This document shows, in pieces, positions 17,645 through 26,697 of a DNA stretch of 64,000 nucleotides. This DNA is from Leptolyngbya sp. FACHB-8. Its GTDB lineage: Bacteria > Cyanobacteriota > Cyanobacteriia > Elainellales > Elainellaceae. The notes beneath the pieces are model-generated. The model was not told the DNA's origin and did no database searches. It worked only from the letters and a program-made list of their open reading frames with translations. The stretch covers positions 124,001 to 188,000 of the forward strand of contig NZ_JACJOO010000067.1 in assembly GCF_014695575.1 (NCBI RefSeq), written 5' to 3'. Numbering within the stretch: position 1 is the stretch's first letter; every line of letters begins with the position of its first letter. The position numbers and the translations under genes were made by a program.

Positions 17645-18679
17645 CTAAAAGTTCTCCTTGCTGCAATGACAGGGGCTTTCCCCCAATAAGTCCTGCAAAA
17701 AAGCTGGGGTGAGATGCTGGTTCCAGCGACTCAGCCGCCCTAGTGCGTGGAAGCAGGTCAGGGTAAACGTCCATCGATTTCTGGCTGACCAGGCTTGCCA
17801 TCCCAGCACATCGGTCATGCGTTGGAGCGTGCCGACCAGACTGCTGCGATCGCGCTGATACCCAACTCGCCCCTGCATCGTTTGGAGTAAAGTCCAGCCA
17901 ATATGAGGCAGCGATGAATTGGGATACGCCCAAATTCCAAAGCCCCAAAACTTTGCCATGTGGTTGATTTCATCCAGCAGCAGTTCATGTAGCACCGCTT
18001 GCAAAGGTCCAGTTGTATGTGCCATCAACCAGAGGTAAAGGCAGGCAGCCCCATACTCCGTTGCAACCCGGTGCAGCCCATGACGGTAAAGCGCAACGGT
18101 TGGGTTAGCTTCAGCTTGATAGGCTCGAACCCGGTGGGGCTGGGGAATAACTTTCTCCCCTGTGAGTTGGCTATAAACTTTGAGCAATGCTGGTGTATGT
18201 TGCCGCTCCTCCTTTTCCCAAAGACCCGGTTCCAGCAATTGACCGTCCTCCCCCACTACTCCCCCAACAAAGCGAGCCATCCGAGGATCGATCGGTTCTA
18301 GATATTGGCGGCTGGTTTGGGTATAACCTCGAATGGGAGCTTCAGTATCAATCGCCCCCCGCAGAATTGACAGAAAGACTTGCGGTTGTATGCCCACAAT
18401 TTGATCGAGCGCAATTGCTTGCCAGTCGATCGGCGTCCAGGGGCGGCATTGGGGGTGATGAAATTGATGGGGTAAATCTTGAAGGCGATCGTTTAAGTGA
18501 GCGATTGAAAAATAATGGTCCAGTAGGTTCCTTAAATCCTGCTGAGTGGGAGAACCTGAAGGATCGGAAGAAGCGGATTGATTGTAATGCAACTTGTTGT
18601 GTATGAGTGGCAGGTCGATCGTCATAAGGGATATTCGTCCGAGATTAATGTGCGATCGTTCATAGCCTAAGCAATTCAT
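17645..18679 (-). CDS. Ferritin-like (di-iron) domain protein
   Basis: 344 residues from the first ATG; a start at 18625 ([14 protein letters not shown]) is equally plausible and removes 18 unremarkable residues. The central part has the pattern of a four-helix di-iron carboxylate fold: [17 protein letters not shown] and, about 90 residues on, [17 protein letters not shown] with [16 protein letters not shown], giving E..H and DE.NH ligand pairs. This resembles acyl-ACP desaturase or rubrerythrin-like proteins. The stop lies two bases before the uppS start, so the two were one operon. Substrate unknown; a lipid-modifying oxidase is possible. Confidence 0.75.
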   Translation of the reverse strand: MNCLGYERSHINLGRISLMTIDLPLIHNKLHYNQSASSDPSGSPTQQDLRNLLDHYFSIAHLNDRLQDLPHQFHHPQCRPWTPIDWQAIALDQIVGIQPQVFLSILRGAIDTEAPIRGYTQTSRQYLEPIDPRMARFVGGVVGEDGQLLEPGLWEKEERQHTPALLKVYSQLTGEKVIPQPHRVRAYQAEANPTVALYRHGLHRVATEYGAACLYLWLMAHTTGPLQAVLHELLLDEINHMAKFWGFGIWAYPNSSLPHIGWTLLQTMQGRVGYQRDRSSLVGTLQRMTDVLGWQAWSARNRWTFTLTCFHALGRLSRWNQHLTPAFLQDLLGESPCHCSKENF

Positions 18680-18724
18680 CTATTTCGCGTCAGTCGGCAA
18701 CAGTCGCCTATTAGATGGGTGTAG

Positions 18725-18760
18725 AAGTCGGAAAAGTCGGAAAAGTCGGTGTAGTCATAC
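18725..18760. repeat. Short direct repeats GTCGGAAAA
   Basis: The bases GTCGGAAAAGTCGGAAAAGT, then GTCGGTGTAGTC, form two to three tandem 9-base units in the spacer between the divergent ferritin-like and STAND genes. It may be slippage or a binding site for a regulator of either gene. Confidence 0.4.
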
Positions 18761-18812
18761 CCACTGGGCTGATTCAGTAGAATGTACAAAAAACTTCAGC
18801 AGTGATTCCGCA

Positions 18813-21176
18813 ATGGAAGCTGAAACGGCGCTGGCATGGGTGGACCAGTTAATTACTTTCAAGACTGGGAAACAGCTTAATGCCCTACAAAGGGACATTT
18901 TGGCTAGGGTATTGCGTGGGCAAAAATACCCGGAGATTGCAGCGCATTCTGGTTATACCGAGGGACACATCAAGGACGTGAGTGCTCACCTCTGGAAAGT
19001 GCTGTCCGGGCTATTAGGAGAACGTATTACTAAAAGTACCTGTCGCGTGGTTCTGGAGCGGTATCTCCACAAGCAGTCTGGGGCTTCTACAACAGTCCTT
19101 CCTGCACTACCGCCTCACACTCCAGCTGAAACGCTCCTGGGCAGGGAAGCGGCGATCGCCCACCTGGATCATCTGGTGCAGCAGGGTTGCAAAGTCATTG
19201 TGATTCAAGGTGAAGGCGGGTTAGGGAAAACGACGCTAGCACAGCACTATCTCCAGACGCAGGGATTTGAAACTGTGCTGGAACTCTTAATGGCAAAGGA
19301 AACCTCAAATATTACCTCAGTAGAACGCATTGTGGAGGAGTGGTTAAAACAAGACTTCCAGCAAGAGCCAGGAACGGAATTGGGCATTTCCCTGGGACGC
19401 TTAAAACGCCAGCTTCACCAGCGACGCATCGGCATCTTGATTGACAACCTGGAACCCGTGCTGGACGCAGAAGGTCGGTTCATTTCGCCCCATCGCTCCT
19501 ATGTGGAGCTACTGCGAGTCCTGTCTGATGCCAGAGTCCAGTCTGTCACCCTGATTACCAGTCGCGATCGACTATGTGAACCCGACCTGGCAGTCAAACA
19601 CTACAAGCTGCCCCGGCTCGATCTGGCTGCATGGCAAACGTTTTTCAGCCGCCAAATGACGATCGATCCGCTCACCCTGGGGCAAATCCATCGTGCCTAT
19701 AGGGGCAATGCTAAAGCCATGGGAATTTTGTGCGGTGCTATTGCAGAGGATTTTCAGGGGGACATGGCAGCCTACTGGCAGGAAAATCAGCAGAATTTGC
19801 TGGCAACGCGAGATTTGAGGAATTTGGTGATCAGTCAGATCGATCGCCTGCAAGCCTTAGATCCGGCTGCCTATCGATTGCTTTGCCGATTGGGATGCTA
19901 CCGCTATCAGGAAATGCCAGCCGTTCCCTCAGAAGGTGTGCTGTGTTTACTCTGGGATGTGCCGCCCGACCAACGACGACAGGTGGTGACTGCGCTGCGG
20001 GATCGATCGCTGGTGGAGTGTGAGCAGGGCAAATACTGGCTGCATCCTACGATTCAAGCAGAGGCGATCGTCCGACTGCGTGCCAGTTTGGACTGGGAAA
20101 TTAGCCACCGCAAAGCCGCCCAATTCTGGACAAGTCAGGTGTTAACGATTGAAACCGTTCAAGATGCGCTGCAAGCCCTGGAAGCACACTATCACTACAT
20201 CGAAATAGGAGACTTTGAAGCCGCCGGCAGCGTTGTTCTCAAAAGCCGCACGAATCAGTGGCAGCAGTTTTTACCCCTGGGCAGCACCCTCTACCGCATG
20301 GGATTGCTGCAACCTGTTTTGGCTGCGATCGTTCAAGTCATTCCTCACATTCAATCTCCCCCGAAACTAAGCGAGCTTTACAATATCCTGGGCGATTTGT
20401 ATTGGATCAGGGGGCGCATTAGCGAAGCGATCGCCTGCCAGGAAAAAACCATTAGCCTTGTGGAGGCTGCTCAACAAAAGCTTTCTTCCGCCACCCAAAA
20501 CCAGCACACCGTTTACTATCTGCGGATGCTGCAAGTGGATTCGCTTCTCAGCATTGGGCTATATCAGATGGATTTATGGGAACTGGAGGTCGCTGCCCGA
20601 CTCTTTCAACAGGTCATCGATCTGGCGCAAAATACCGCCCATCATCCCTGGGCAGAAAAAGCATCGGTTTGTTTAGCCCTCGCCCATTCCTATCTGGGAC
20701 AATTCGATACTGCCGATTCCTTAGCGGAGACTGCTTATCAATTCATCCTGACCCAGAAAGTGATTGAACAAACCGGACGATTCGCTTATTTCATTCAAAT
20801 TCTGGGTCAAACCTATACGAATTTACACAAGTTTGAACGGGCACAGGCAATGTACGATCGCGCCCTGGCATTTGCAGGAGCTAGCCATTACACCCAGGTC
20901 AAAGCGAAGACGCTGAATGGACTGGCAGAATTTTGCCGCCAACAGCACGATTTAGACTCTGCCCTGAGCTACCACCAACAGGCGATTGCCCTACTCGAGA
21001 CGATCGGAGCCGTTTGCGATCTGGCAAATGCTTATTTTCAACTGGGACTCACTTACCGGGCGATTGGTCAATTGCAACAGTGCCAGAAATCCTTCGAGCA
21101 GGCATTGCGGCTGTTTGGGCAAATGCAGGCAACAAAACAGATTGAGAAGGTTCAATTTCAGATTCAGTCTAGGTGA
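18813..21176 (+). CDS. STAND NTPase with HTH, NB-ARC and TPR domains
   Basis: 787 residues. Residues 1-85 form a helix-turn-helix-like N-terminal domain (LNALQRDILARVLRGQKYPEIAAHSGYTEGHIKDV pattern) seen at the front of many cyanobacterial STAND proteins. NB-ARC follows: Walker A GEGGLGKTT (133-141), Walker B ILIDNLEPV (207 onward), and a winged-helix near 350-420. From about 470 to the end are tetratricopeptide repeats (LSELYNILGDLYWIRGRISEAIACQEK, LANAYFQLGLTYRAIGQLQQCQKSFEQAL). STAND proteins are signal-triggered switches, many of them antiviral or cell-death regulators; here no effector enzyme is fused, so DNA binding by the HTH may be the output. It stands alone, 3 kb from the nuclease operon. 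Confidence 0.88.
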   Translation: MEAETALAWVDQLITFKTGKQLNALQRDILARVLRGQKYPEIAAHSGYTEGHIKDVSAHLWKVLSGLLGERITKSTCRVVLERYLHKQSGASTTVLPALPPHTPAETLLGREAAIAHLDHLVQQGCKVIVIQGEGGLGKTTLAQHYLQTQGFETVLELLMAKETSNITSVERIVEEWLKQDFQQEPGTELGISLGRLKRQLHQRRIGILIDNLEPVLDAEGRFISPHRSYVELLRVLSDARVQSVTLITSRDRLCEPDLAVKHYKLPRLDLAAWQTFFSRQMTIDPLTLGQIHRAYRGNAKAMGILCGAIAEDFQGDMAAYWQENQQNLLATRDLRNLVISQIDRLQALDPAAYRLLCRLGCYRYQEMPAVPSEGVLCLLWDVPPDQRRQVVTALRDRSLVECEQGKYWLHPTIQAEAIVRLRASLDWEISHRKAAQFWTSQVLTIETVQDALQALEAHYHYIEIGDFEAAGSVVLKSRTNQWQQFLPLGSTLYRMGLLQPVLAAIVQVIPHIQSPPKLSELYNILGDLYWIRGRISEAIACQEKTISLVEAAQQKLSSATQNQHTVYYLRMLQVDSLLSIGLYQMDLWELEVAARLFQQVIDLAQNTAHHPWAEKASVCLALAHSYLGQFDTADSLAETAYQFILTQKVIEQTGRFAYFIQILGQTYTNLHKFERAQAMYDRALAFAGASHYTQVKAKTLNGLAEFCRQQHDLDSALSYHQQAIALLETIGAVCDLANAYFQLGLTYRAIGQLQQCQKSFEQALRLFGQMQATKQIEKVQFQIQSR

Positions 21177-21312
21177 TTTCCAGAGAAGTTATATAGTCTC
21201 AGCGACATGATCGCGCGAATTTAAACCCATCAAAAAATCGCCCCAAAACGACATGATCGCGCAAATAGCGACATTTATCATGCAAACGTACAAAGGCACA
21301 CAAACATACAGA

Positions 21313-21383
<71 letters not shown>

Positions 21384-21528
21384 GCGATGGAGATTGATGT
21401 ATCTCTCAACGATTACCTAGTATATCAGAAGTCGCGGCCTAAAAATATAGAAGCGATCGCCCTTTCTTTTTATAAAATCGCTGAGCCCTGACAAGGCATA
21501 AAACTTGAGGTTCCACAGCCCTAAAACA

Positions 21529-21650
21529 ACCTGAGTTCGGGTTAAGGGCGTTTTCAAGTGCCGCGCGTTGCGCGGCACTTGAAAACGCTCATTTTGGCGT
21601 GCGCGAAGCGCACGCCAAAATGAGCACTTCAGCTTATCCCGAACTGAGGT
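21529..21650. mobile_element. Double-hairpin MITE, family A copy 1
   Basis: 122-bp element with terminal repeats ACCTGAGTTCGGGTTAAG and CTTATCCCGAACTGAGGT. Two hairpins lie inside: 21547-21588 (stem ...AAGTGCCGCGC, loop GTT) and 21589-21622 (stem CATTTTGGCGTGCGC, loop GAA). It is flanked by the 7-bp direct repeat TAAAACA (21522-21528 and 21651-21657), the mark of transposition. Copies of exactly the same length are at 35062, 47842 (degraded) and 54057. Confidence 0.88.
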
Positions 21651-21719
21651 TAAAACAGACTAAATTCAGATCGCTGCGGAATCCAGTAGGCTGAAAGTGT
21701 TGTTTATGGGTGTTCCCCT

Positions 21720-22496
21720 ATGCCCTCCAACTCCCTCTTGATTGCTCAGTTAACCGATACCCATCTCTTTGCCGATGAGAGTAGCGCCATGATGGGCATT
21801 CAGTCTGCCGCCTCACTTCAGGCCGTGGCAGATCAGGTGCGATCGTTACCGCGACAGCCCGATATTGTGCTGCTAACAGGAGACTTATCGCAGGACGAAA
21901 CCCCTGAATCTTATGAGCGGTTACGGGAAACCATAGCCCCGCTGGGAGCTACCACCTACTGGATTCCCGGCAACCACGATATCCCGGCAATTATGCAGCC
22001 TATCTTGCAGGATGGAGTGTTTCAGACAACCCGAGGGTTTCAGACAGGCGGATGGAATGTCGTTCTATTAGATACTGCCGTTCCAGAGCAACCTTTTGGG
22101 GAGTTGGCCGAGGCCCAACTAACATTTCTAGATCAGCAGTTGCAGGCTGCATCTGAATTGCCGGGGCTAGTGGTATTACACCATCCTCCCTGCCCGGTCC
22201 ATTGTCCTTGCATGGATGCAATTCGGTTGCAGAATGCAGATGCCTTCTATAAGGTGCTCGATCAGCACCCGCAGGTCAAAATTGTTCTGTTTGGGCATAT
22301 TCATCAGGAATTCGAGGGCGATCGCCAGGGAGTTACTTACCTGGGCTCACCCTCGACCTGCGTGCAGCTCAAATCAGGGAGCGACAACTTTGAAGCCGAC
22401 TCCGTGCTGCCCGGTTTTCGGTTGTTAGAACTGTTTCCAGATGGGCGCTTTAGCACACGGGTTGAGCGGATTCCTGCTCTACCGAGCCAAATTTAG
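21720..22496 (+). CDS. cpdA: CpdA-like metallophosphoesterase (cAMP phosphodiesterase type)
   Basis: 258 residues of the class III cyclic-nucleotide phosphodiesterase/calcineurin-like family. Metal ligands are in LTDTHL (11-16), LTGDLSQ (about 58), PGNHD (about 83), LHHPP, and GHIHQEF, followed by the typical YLGSPSTCVQL. It probably hydrolyses cyclic nucleotides or related phosphodiesters; cAMP specificity is by family resemblance only. The 3' end overlaps the convergent small gene at 22479. Confidence 0.88.
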   Translation: MPSNSLLIAQLTDTHLFADESSAMMGIQSAASLQAVADQVRSLPRQPDIVLLTGDLSQDETPESYERLRETIAPLGATTYWIPGNHDIPAIMQPILQDGVFQTTRGFQTGGWNVVLLDTAVPEQPFGELAEAQLTFLDQQLQAASELPGLVVLHHPPCPVHCPCMDAIRLQNADAFYKVLDQHPQVKIVLFGHIHQEFEGDRQGVTYLGSPSTCVQLKSGSDNFEADSVLPGFRLLELFPDGRFSTRVERIPALPSQI

Positions 22497-22733
22497 ACTA
22501 TGGCTTAAAGATTTTTCTCCTAGAGAACTGGCGGGAAAAACAACCACCCAGCGCCCTGTATCAGGATCTCGATAGGTGGTGAAAGGATTTGGACGTAGAG
22601 CCGTCGAAACTGGGTTTGAAATGGGCAAATTGGCCGTAGAGTGTTCGCGATCGCCTAGCATGATGCACCCTTTGCAGAAACGTAGAACACCGCCCTCTGA
22701 CGGTAGTAGATAGTCGCTATGATAATCGTTCAA
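22479..22733 (-). CDS. Small conserved-type protein
   Basis: 84 residues, convergent with and overlapping the end of the cpdA-like gene by 18 bases. The core PNPFTTYRDPDTGRWVVVFP, and a CKGCIM dicysteine motif, look like genuine protein sequence and are typical of small cyanobacterial hypotheticals. Function unknown; no membrane segment. Confidence 0.6.
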   Translation of the reverse strand: MNDYHSDYLLPSEGGVLRFCKGCIMLGDREHSTANLPISNPVSTALRPNPFTTYRDPDTGRWVVVFPASSLGEKSLSHSLNLAR

Positions 22734-22808
22734 CGGAGGGTTTGGAACATAGGTGAAGCCCCCAACATCAGAGTATAAACCCTTACTGCGAAGCGTCCAT
22801 CTCGTAAA

Positions 22809-22970
22809 TTACCCATAGAACCTCATAAGATCCCGTAAAACTTCTACAGGATGCCAGAATATCTCAACCGCGTGGTAATGGTGGGCCAAGTCAATACCCG
22901 CCATACTCTTAAGGCGATAGAGAAAATAGCTACCCGCAATCAGCTTTAGCACGATCTGCGTAGGCTGCAT
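22809..22970 (-). CDS. Possible 53-residue small protein
   Basis: Short frame from ATG at 22970 to TAA at 22809, MQPTQIVLKLIAGSYFLYRL followed by KSMAGIDLAHHYHAVEIFWH and PVEVLRDLMRFYG. The composition (amphipathic, aromatic-rich, no low-complexity) is protein-like and it is the only open frame in this spacer. A weak AGGGA lies just before the start, closer than usual. It could be a small gene or the end of a decayed one. Confidence 0.45.
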   Translation of the reverse strand: MQPTQIVLKLIAGSYFLYRLKSMAGIDLAHHYHAVEIFWHPVEVLRDLMRFYG

Positions 22971-23117
22971 TTCCCTCTTCGTTCAACGAATATTTACCCT
23001 TATATCAGGAGAGTCTTTAGAGACGCATCTGTTAGAGGACAGAGGCCCCAAGAGGCACACACAACTGTGGCAATTGTCGTCATCCTCACACCCTACTCCG
23101 GCCTAAAATCCAGGTTC

Positions 23118-23171
23118 TACAGCGCTTTGCGTTTGAATCAACCAGATTTTAAGTGCTTGAAAAGCGCTGTA
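23118..23171. repeat. Palindromic repeat, family D copy 1 (no inner hairpin)
   Basis: TACAGCGCTTTGCGTTTGAA and, inverted, TTAAGTGCTTGAAAAGCGCTGTA meet across AATCAACCAGAT. The copies at 47114 and 57996 share these arms but carry an extra GTGAGAGCCGC hairpin at the centre, so this is the version without it. Confidence 0.65.
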
Positions 23172-23210
23172 ATATTGACACGCATGCGTGTAGCAGTTTC
23201 TATCTGCTAA

Positions 23211-23322
23211 CTAAGGAGATTTCCAGTAATGAAATTACCCCCAGAATGTTGGTACTTTGCCCACTTCGCGGGCAAAGTACCAACATTCTGGGTAAATTCT
23301 TATGCAGAAACCTCCTAAGTCT
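23211..23322. repeat. Palindromic repeat, family H copy 2
   Basis: Outer arms ACTAAGGAGATTTC (23211) and GAAACCTCCTAAGT (ending 23321) surround a hairpin at 23235-23296 with stem CCCAGAATGTTGGTACTTTG and loop ACTTCGC. The right end closely matches the left end of the repeat at 2137, whose inner stem is unrelated in sequence. Confidence 0.7.
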
Positions 23323-23402
23323 ATTCATGATTATTTCTGAAAAGCTGCGCAGAACTCGGCTTTCCAGAAATGGCCCTCCTGGTTCAAGGCGCAGTGCGAC
23401 AC

Positions 23403-23440
23403 AAAAAAGTGGTGTGGGGTATTTCATACTCCACACCACT
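23403..23440 (-). terminator. Rho-independent terminator of the RTX gene
   Basis: On the minus strand AGTGGTGTGGAGTAT and ATACCCCACACCACT form a 15-bp stem with a GAA loop, followed directly by TTTTTTG. It begins 38 bases after the stop codon of the 23478-25928 gene. Confidence 0.85.
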
Positions 23441-23477
23441 CAATCTATGCCCATCAACGCGTTATCAGCGCGATAGG

Positions 23478-25928
23478 TTAGGCGATCGCAAAACTACGGC
23501 TGGTCAGCGCACTAGCCTGGATGTTGGTTAGCGTTGCTAAGGTCACAAACGTCGTACCAGCTCCACTTCCATCCTGATCAACTTGGACAGCGGTAGAAGC
23601 CCCAACCTGAGTTAGCTTGACAAACCGATCAAACTTAGCAAAGGCTGTGGCCCCCGTATTAAAGGGCGCTTTCCGGAACATGGGGGACAGATCGATCACA
23701 TCCTGCCCGATCTGGAAGCCCCGAATGATATCGCCCCTTTCCGTCAGCTGGCTATAGCTGTAAGTATCACGGCCAGCTCCGCCAATCAGCGTATCCACAC
23801 CCAGACCACCGACGAGCATATCGTTACCGCCGCCGCCGTTAATCTTGTCATTCTGAGCATCACCCTTCAGGAGGTCATTGCCCCCCTCACCCAATAGGTT
23901 ATCTTTTCCAGCTCCCCCATTAACCCGGTCATTTGCAGTGCCGCCATAGATCGAGTCATTGCCGGTGCCACCGCTCAGAATGTCGTTGCTGGCATAGCCA
24001 CGAATCGTATCGTTACCACCCGCACCCGACAACGTATCGTTTCTAGTTGTTCCCAGAATGGTTTCATTCCTAGCCTTTCCGCTATACGTACGGCCACGCA
24101 ATCCACCCGTAAACCGGAGAGGAGCGGGAGGCAGAGCCGTGGTACCCCGTTTCCAGGAGATAGAACCTCCAGCAGTTAGTGGGTTGCCAGCCGCGTCCGT
24201 AATGCCCGAACCCGCCACATCCAGGCTTAGGCTGTAACTCCCATCGACTCCTGTAATAGGAGCTAACCCACTGAGAGTATAGGTACCGCCGTTATTCGAG
24301 AGCGTAGCTCCCGACAAGTTCACCGACGCGCCATTACGGGTCAACTGAAGATCTGACAAGTTGAAGCCTGCCATGGCCTCGCTGAAGCTGAAGGTAACGG
24401 TACCCGTTGCAGGATTAACACGTCCATCTTGAACAAGAGAAGAAACAGGGGCAATGGCTAGCGTTGGGTTTACTGTATCAACCCGAATACCGCTGCTATC
24501 GATGTTGCCAGGAAGCGTCAGAGTAGGGATGCCGTTGAGATTACCTTGAAGAACACTACCGTTCAGATTGAGAGACTGTACAGAAATACCATCTAAATCA
24601 GCATTGCCTTCCGTAATGGTATATCTGAAGACTAGCTGTTTTGTACCGGTGCCCGAAACATAGGTTGCATCGACCGGACCACTATCTAGGGAAAGCCCTA
24701 AGATTGGCGCTCCACCCGTCGTATCAACATTGACAACCTCATCAAAGTTAACGACGAAATTAAGGGCTTGTCCTGTCCCATAGCTTTTAGCGTCGGGCAG
24801 GGTCACACCCGTTACACTGATCCGTTCGACCAGACCATAAAACGTTCCTCCACCGCTGCCATTATTTGCGATGAAGAACAGGTTTCCATTGAATAGAGAC
24901 AATTCATCGGGGGCAGCATTTCCGGCTGGATTGATATCCAATTTAACGGGAACCTTGCTGTCATTGATGTAGAAGACATCGCTATCACCCGTAGCATCCG
25001 TACCGGAGAAATATAAGTTCCCATTGATTGATGTGAGCGCCTTTATGCCTGTGATGCCATTTAATGAAATGGGATTCGCAACAAAGTTGTCGCTCACCGG
25101 AATAGCGTTGTTCCGGGTTAAGTAGTAGAGCTGTTGAGCACCTGTCGTGCTATTTGTAGCCGTGAAGTAAAGGGTTCGATCCACTTCAATTAAGTTCTCT
25201 GGAGTGAGATTACTATTGAGTGGAACTTGAGTTGGTGCATTGTTGGGGCCAAGGAAGTAGAGTTTCCAGGCTCCATCAGCATCCTTAGCTCTGAAAAAGA
25301 GAGTTGACCCGACTTCAGTTAATGATTGGGCAGAAGAACTTCCTGTTGGGTTCACGTCAATTTTGTTAGCCGAGTAACCTACACCGAGGAAATAAAGTTC
25401 TTGATCACCAGTTGCATCCTGGGCGCTGTAGTAGGGCGTATCACCAATAAAAACTGGCTCTTGATAGAAATCACCCGGCAGTGTCAAAGGTGTTTCGATC
25501 AGATTTTTATCCGGGTCAACAATAAAAAGCTTCAATGCTCCGCTGGAGTTTGTAGCCCTGAAATACAGCGAGCCATTCACATTATTGAGAGAATCTGGAG
25601 AAGAGCTACCTGTCGAATTTACGCCATTTGCACCACCCACTTTGACGGGGTTGTTATTAGCATCTAAATAGAAAAGTTCTCTATCTCCTGATGTATCCAA
25701 TGCACTAAAGAACAAAGTGCCATTGACATTGGTTAAAGATTCTGGAGAAGAGCTTCCTGCGGTGTTGATATTGATTTTTGTAGGGGCACCATTGGGGCCG
25801 ATAAAGTAAAGTTCCCGATCGCCATTTGCATCTTGAGCTGTAACGTATAGCTTGCCATTAACATCCGTTAGCTCTTTGGGAAGTTGAGCAGAATTGGACT
25901 GATCAGTAACCGTAATTTCGAGTACCAT
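23478..25928 (-). CDS. RTX calcium-binding repeat protein
   Basis: 816 residues from MVLEITVTDQSN; an upstream ATG at 25949 adds seven residues. The first 360 residues hold about eight repeats of the pattern LTNVNGTLFFSALDTSGDRELFYL, a beta-propeller-like series. An Ig-like/cadherin-like stretch follows (VDTVNPTLAIAP, IDSSGIRVDT; about 370-600). Then come RTX nonapeptides (GAGGNDTIRG, GGTGNDSIYG, GGGGNDMLVG; about 630-730) and a C-terminal DUF4214-free tail VKLTQVGASTAVQVDQDG that is common to cyanobacterial RTX proteins. No signal peptide, so type I secretion and extracellular calcium-dependent folding are expected. No secretion genes are nearby. Role may be surface layer, adhesion or motility. 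Confidence 0.9.
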   Translation of the reverse strand: MVLEITVTDQSNSAQLPKELTDVNGKLYVTAQDANGDRELYFIGPNGAPTKININTAGSSSPESLTNVNGTLFFSALDTSGDRELFYLDANNNPVKVGGANGVNSTGSSSPDSLNNVNGSLYFRATNSSGALKLFIVDPDKNLIETPLTLPGDFYQEPVFIGDTPYYSAQDATGDQELYFLGVGYSANKIDVNPTGSSSAQSLTEVGSTLFFRAKDADGAWKLYFLGPNNAPTQVPLNSNLTPENLIEVDRTLYFTATNSTTGAQQLYYLTRNNAIPVSDNFVANPISLNGITGIKALTSINGNLYFSGTDATGDSDVFYINDSKVPVKLDINPAGNAAPDELSLFNGNLFFIANNGSGGGTFYGLVERISVTGVTLPDAKSYGTGQALNFVVNFDEVVNVDTTGGAPILGLSLDSGPVDATYVSGTGTKQLVFRYTITEGNADLDGISVQSLNLNGSVLQGNLNGIPTLTLPGNIDSSGIRVDTVNPTLAIAPVSSLVQDGRVNPATGTVTFSFSEAMAGFNLSDLQLTRNGASVNLSGATLSNNGGTYTLSGLAPITGVDGSYSLSLDVAGSGITDAAGNPLTAGGSISWKRGTTALPPAPLRFTGGLRGRTYSGKARNETILGTTRNDTLSGAGGNDTIRGYASNDILSGGTGNDSIYGGTANDRVNGGAGKDNLLGEGGNDLLKGDAQNDKINGGGGNDMLVGGLGVDTLIGGAGRDTYSYSQLTERGDIIRGFQIGQDVIDLSPMFRKAPFNTGATAFAKFDRFVKLTQVGASTAVQVDQDGSGAGTTFVTLATLTNIQASALTSRSFAIA

Positions 25929-26429
25929 GATTAGCTTCTCCGAGATCAATCAAATGACAAAAAAAGTGCCCAATGGCGTCCAGGGAACCATGGCAATAAA
26001 TAGTGGGGAGAACAAAGCTCCGCGACAATTCAATTAAGGTAGATGCTTTGCAGAAATTGTCTTAGACCAAGATGAAGGGCATCGGGAGTCCTGAAATTAC
26101 GTATGGCTCTTAAGAGGGCTTTGTCAAGAAGTCATACGTCATAGGACAACAGTCCGTGATTACACCCCTCAAAACTTTCCTTCTACCAAGTTACCTATTA
26201 GAGGAAAAGACAGCACCTGGATTTTGATGAAGAATTGATGGATTGCTGTGAAGCTTCTGATGGTTTTGAATTTCGGTGTAAGTAGAATTCAAAATTATAA
26301 AAAGACTGTGAATTTCAGAAGTTGAGTCCTTTTTTTCTAGCCCCTATCCTGTAATAGAGAATTTCATGATTGCGCCTACCACCTTCAAAGGTAAATAAAC
26401 TGAAGCGGTCAAGTGCTGGGCTCTGTTCT

Positions 26430-26561
26430 CAGCAATTCTCATTTTGGAATCCAACCCGAAAATAGCCCGCCTTCGGCGGGCTATTTTCGGGTTTCAAAGC
26501 TGAGAGTTCGTGCCCGAAGGGCACGAACTCTCAGCTTTGAAACCCATACTGAGAATTGCTG
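26430..26561. mobile_element. Double-hairpin MITE, family B copy 1
   Basis: 132-bp element with perfect terminal repeats CAGCAATTCTC and GAGAATTGCTG. Internal hairpins: 26455-26493 (stem CCCGAAAATAGCCCGC, loop CTTC) and 26493-26543 (stem TTTCAAAGCTGAGAGTTCG, loop CGAAG). Flanked by a perfect 9-bp direct repeat CTCTGTTCT (26421-26429, 26562-26570). Other copies: 41448, 52570 (inverted), 53647, 62047. Confidence 0.92.
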
Positions 26562-26571
26562 CTCTGTTCTA

Positions 26572-26638
26572 AGGACTTGTTCTAAGGGTTATTTCTTATC
26601 CACGGGATGAATAAAAAATAACCCTTAAAACAAGCCCT
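26572..26638. repeat. Imperfect palindrome
   Basis: AGGACTTGTTCTAAGGGTTATTT pairs with AAATAACCCTTAAAACAAGCCCT around an AT-rich centre. It abuts the right target duplication of the family B element and lies 60 bases before the membrane protein gene. Confidence 0.6.
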
Positions 26639-26697
26639 AGATCTGAATTGAACCTGAAGAGCCATGAAATTTCCTCTCTTCCGTACTTCAATGGGAG

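Noticed and set aside
22734-23117. Possible transposase remnant in the spacer after the cpdA-like gene
   Set aside because: Only the 53-codon frame is open and it shows no transposase motif.
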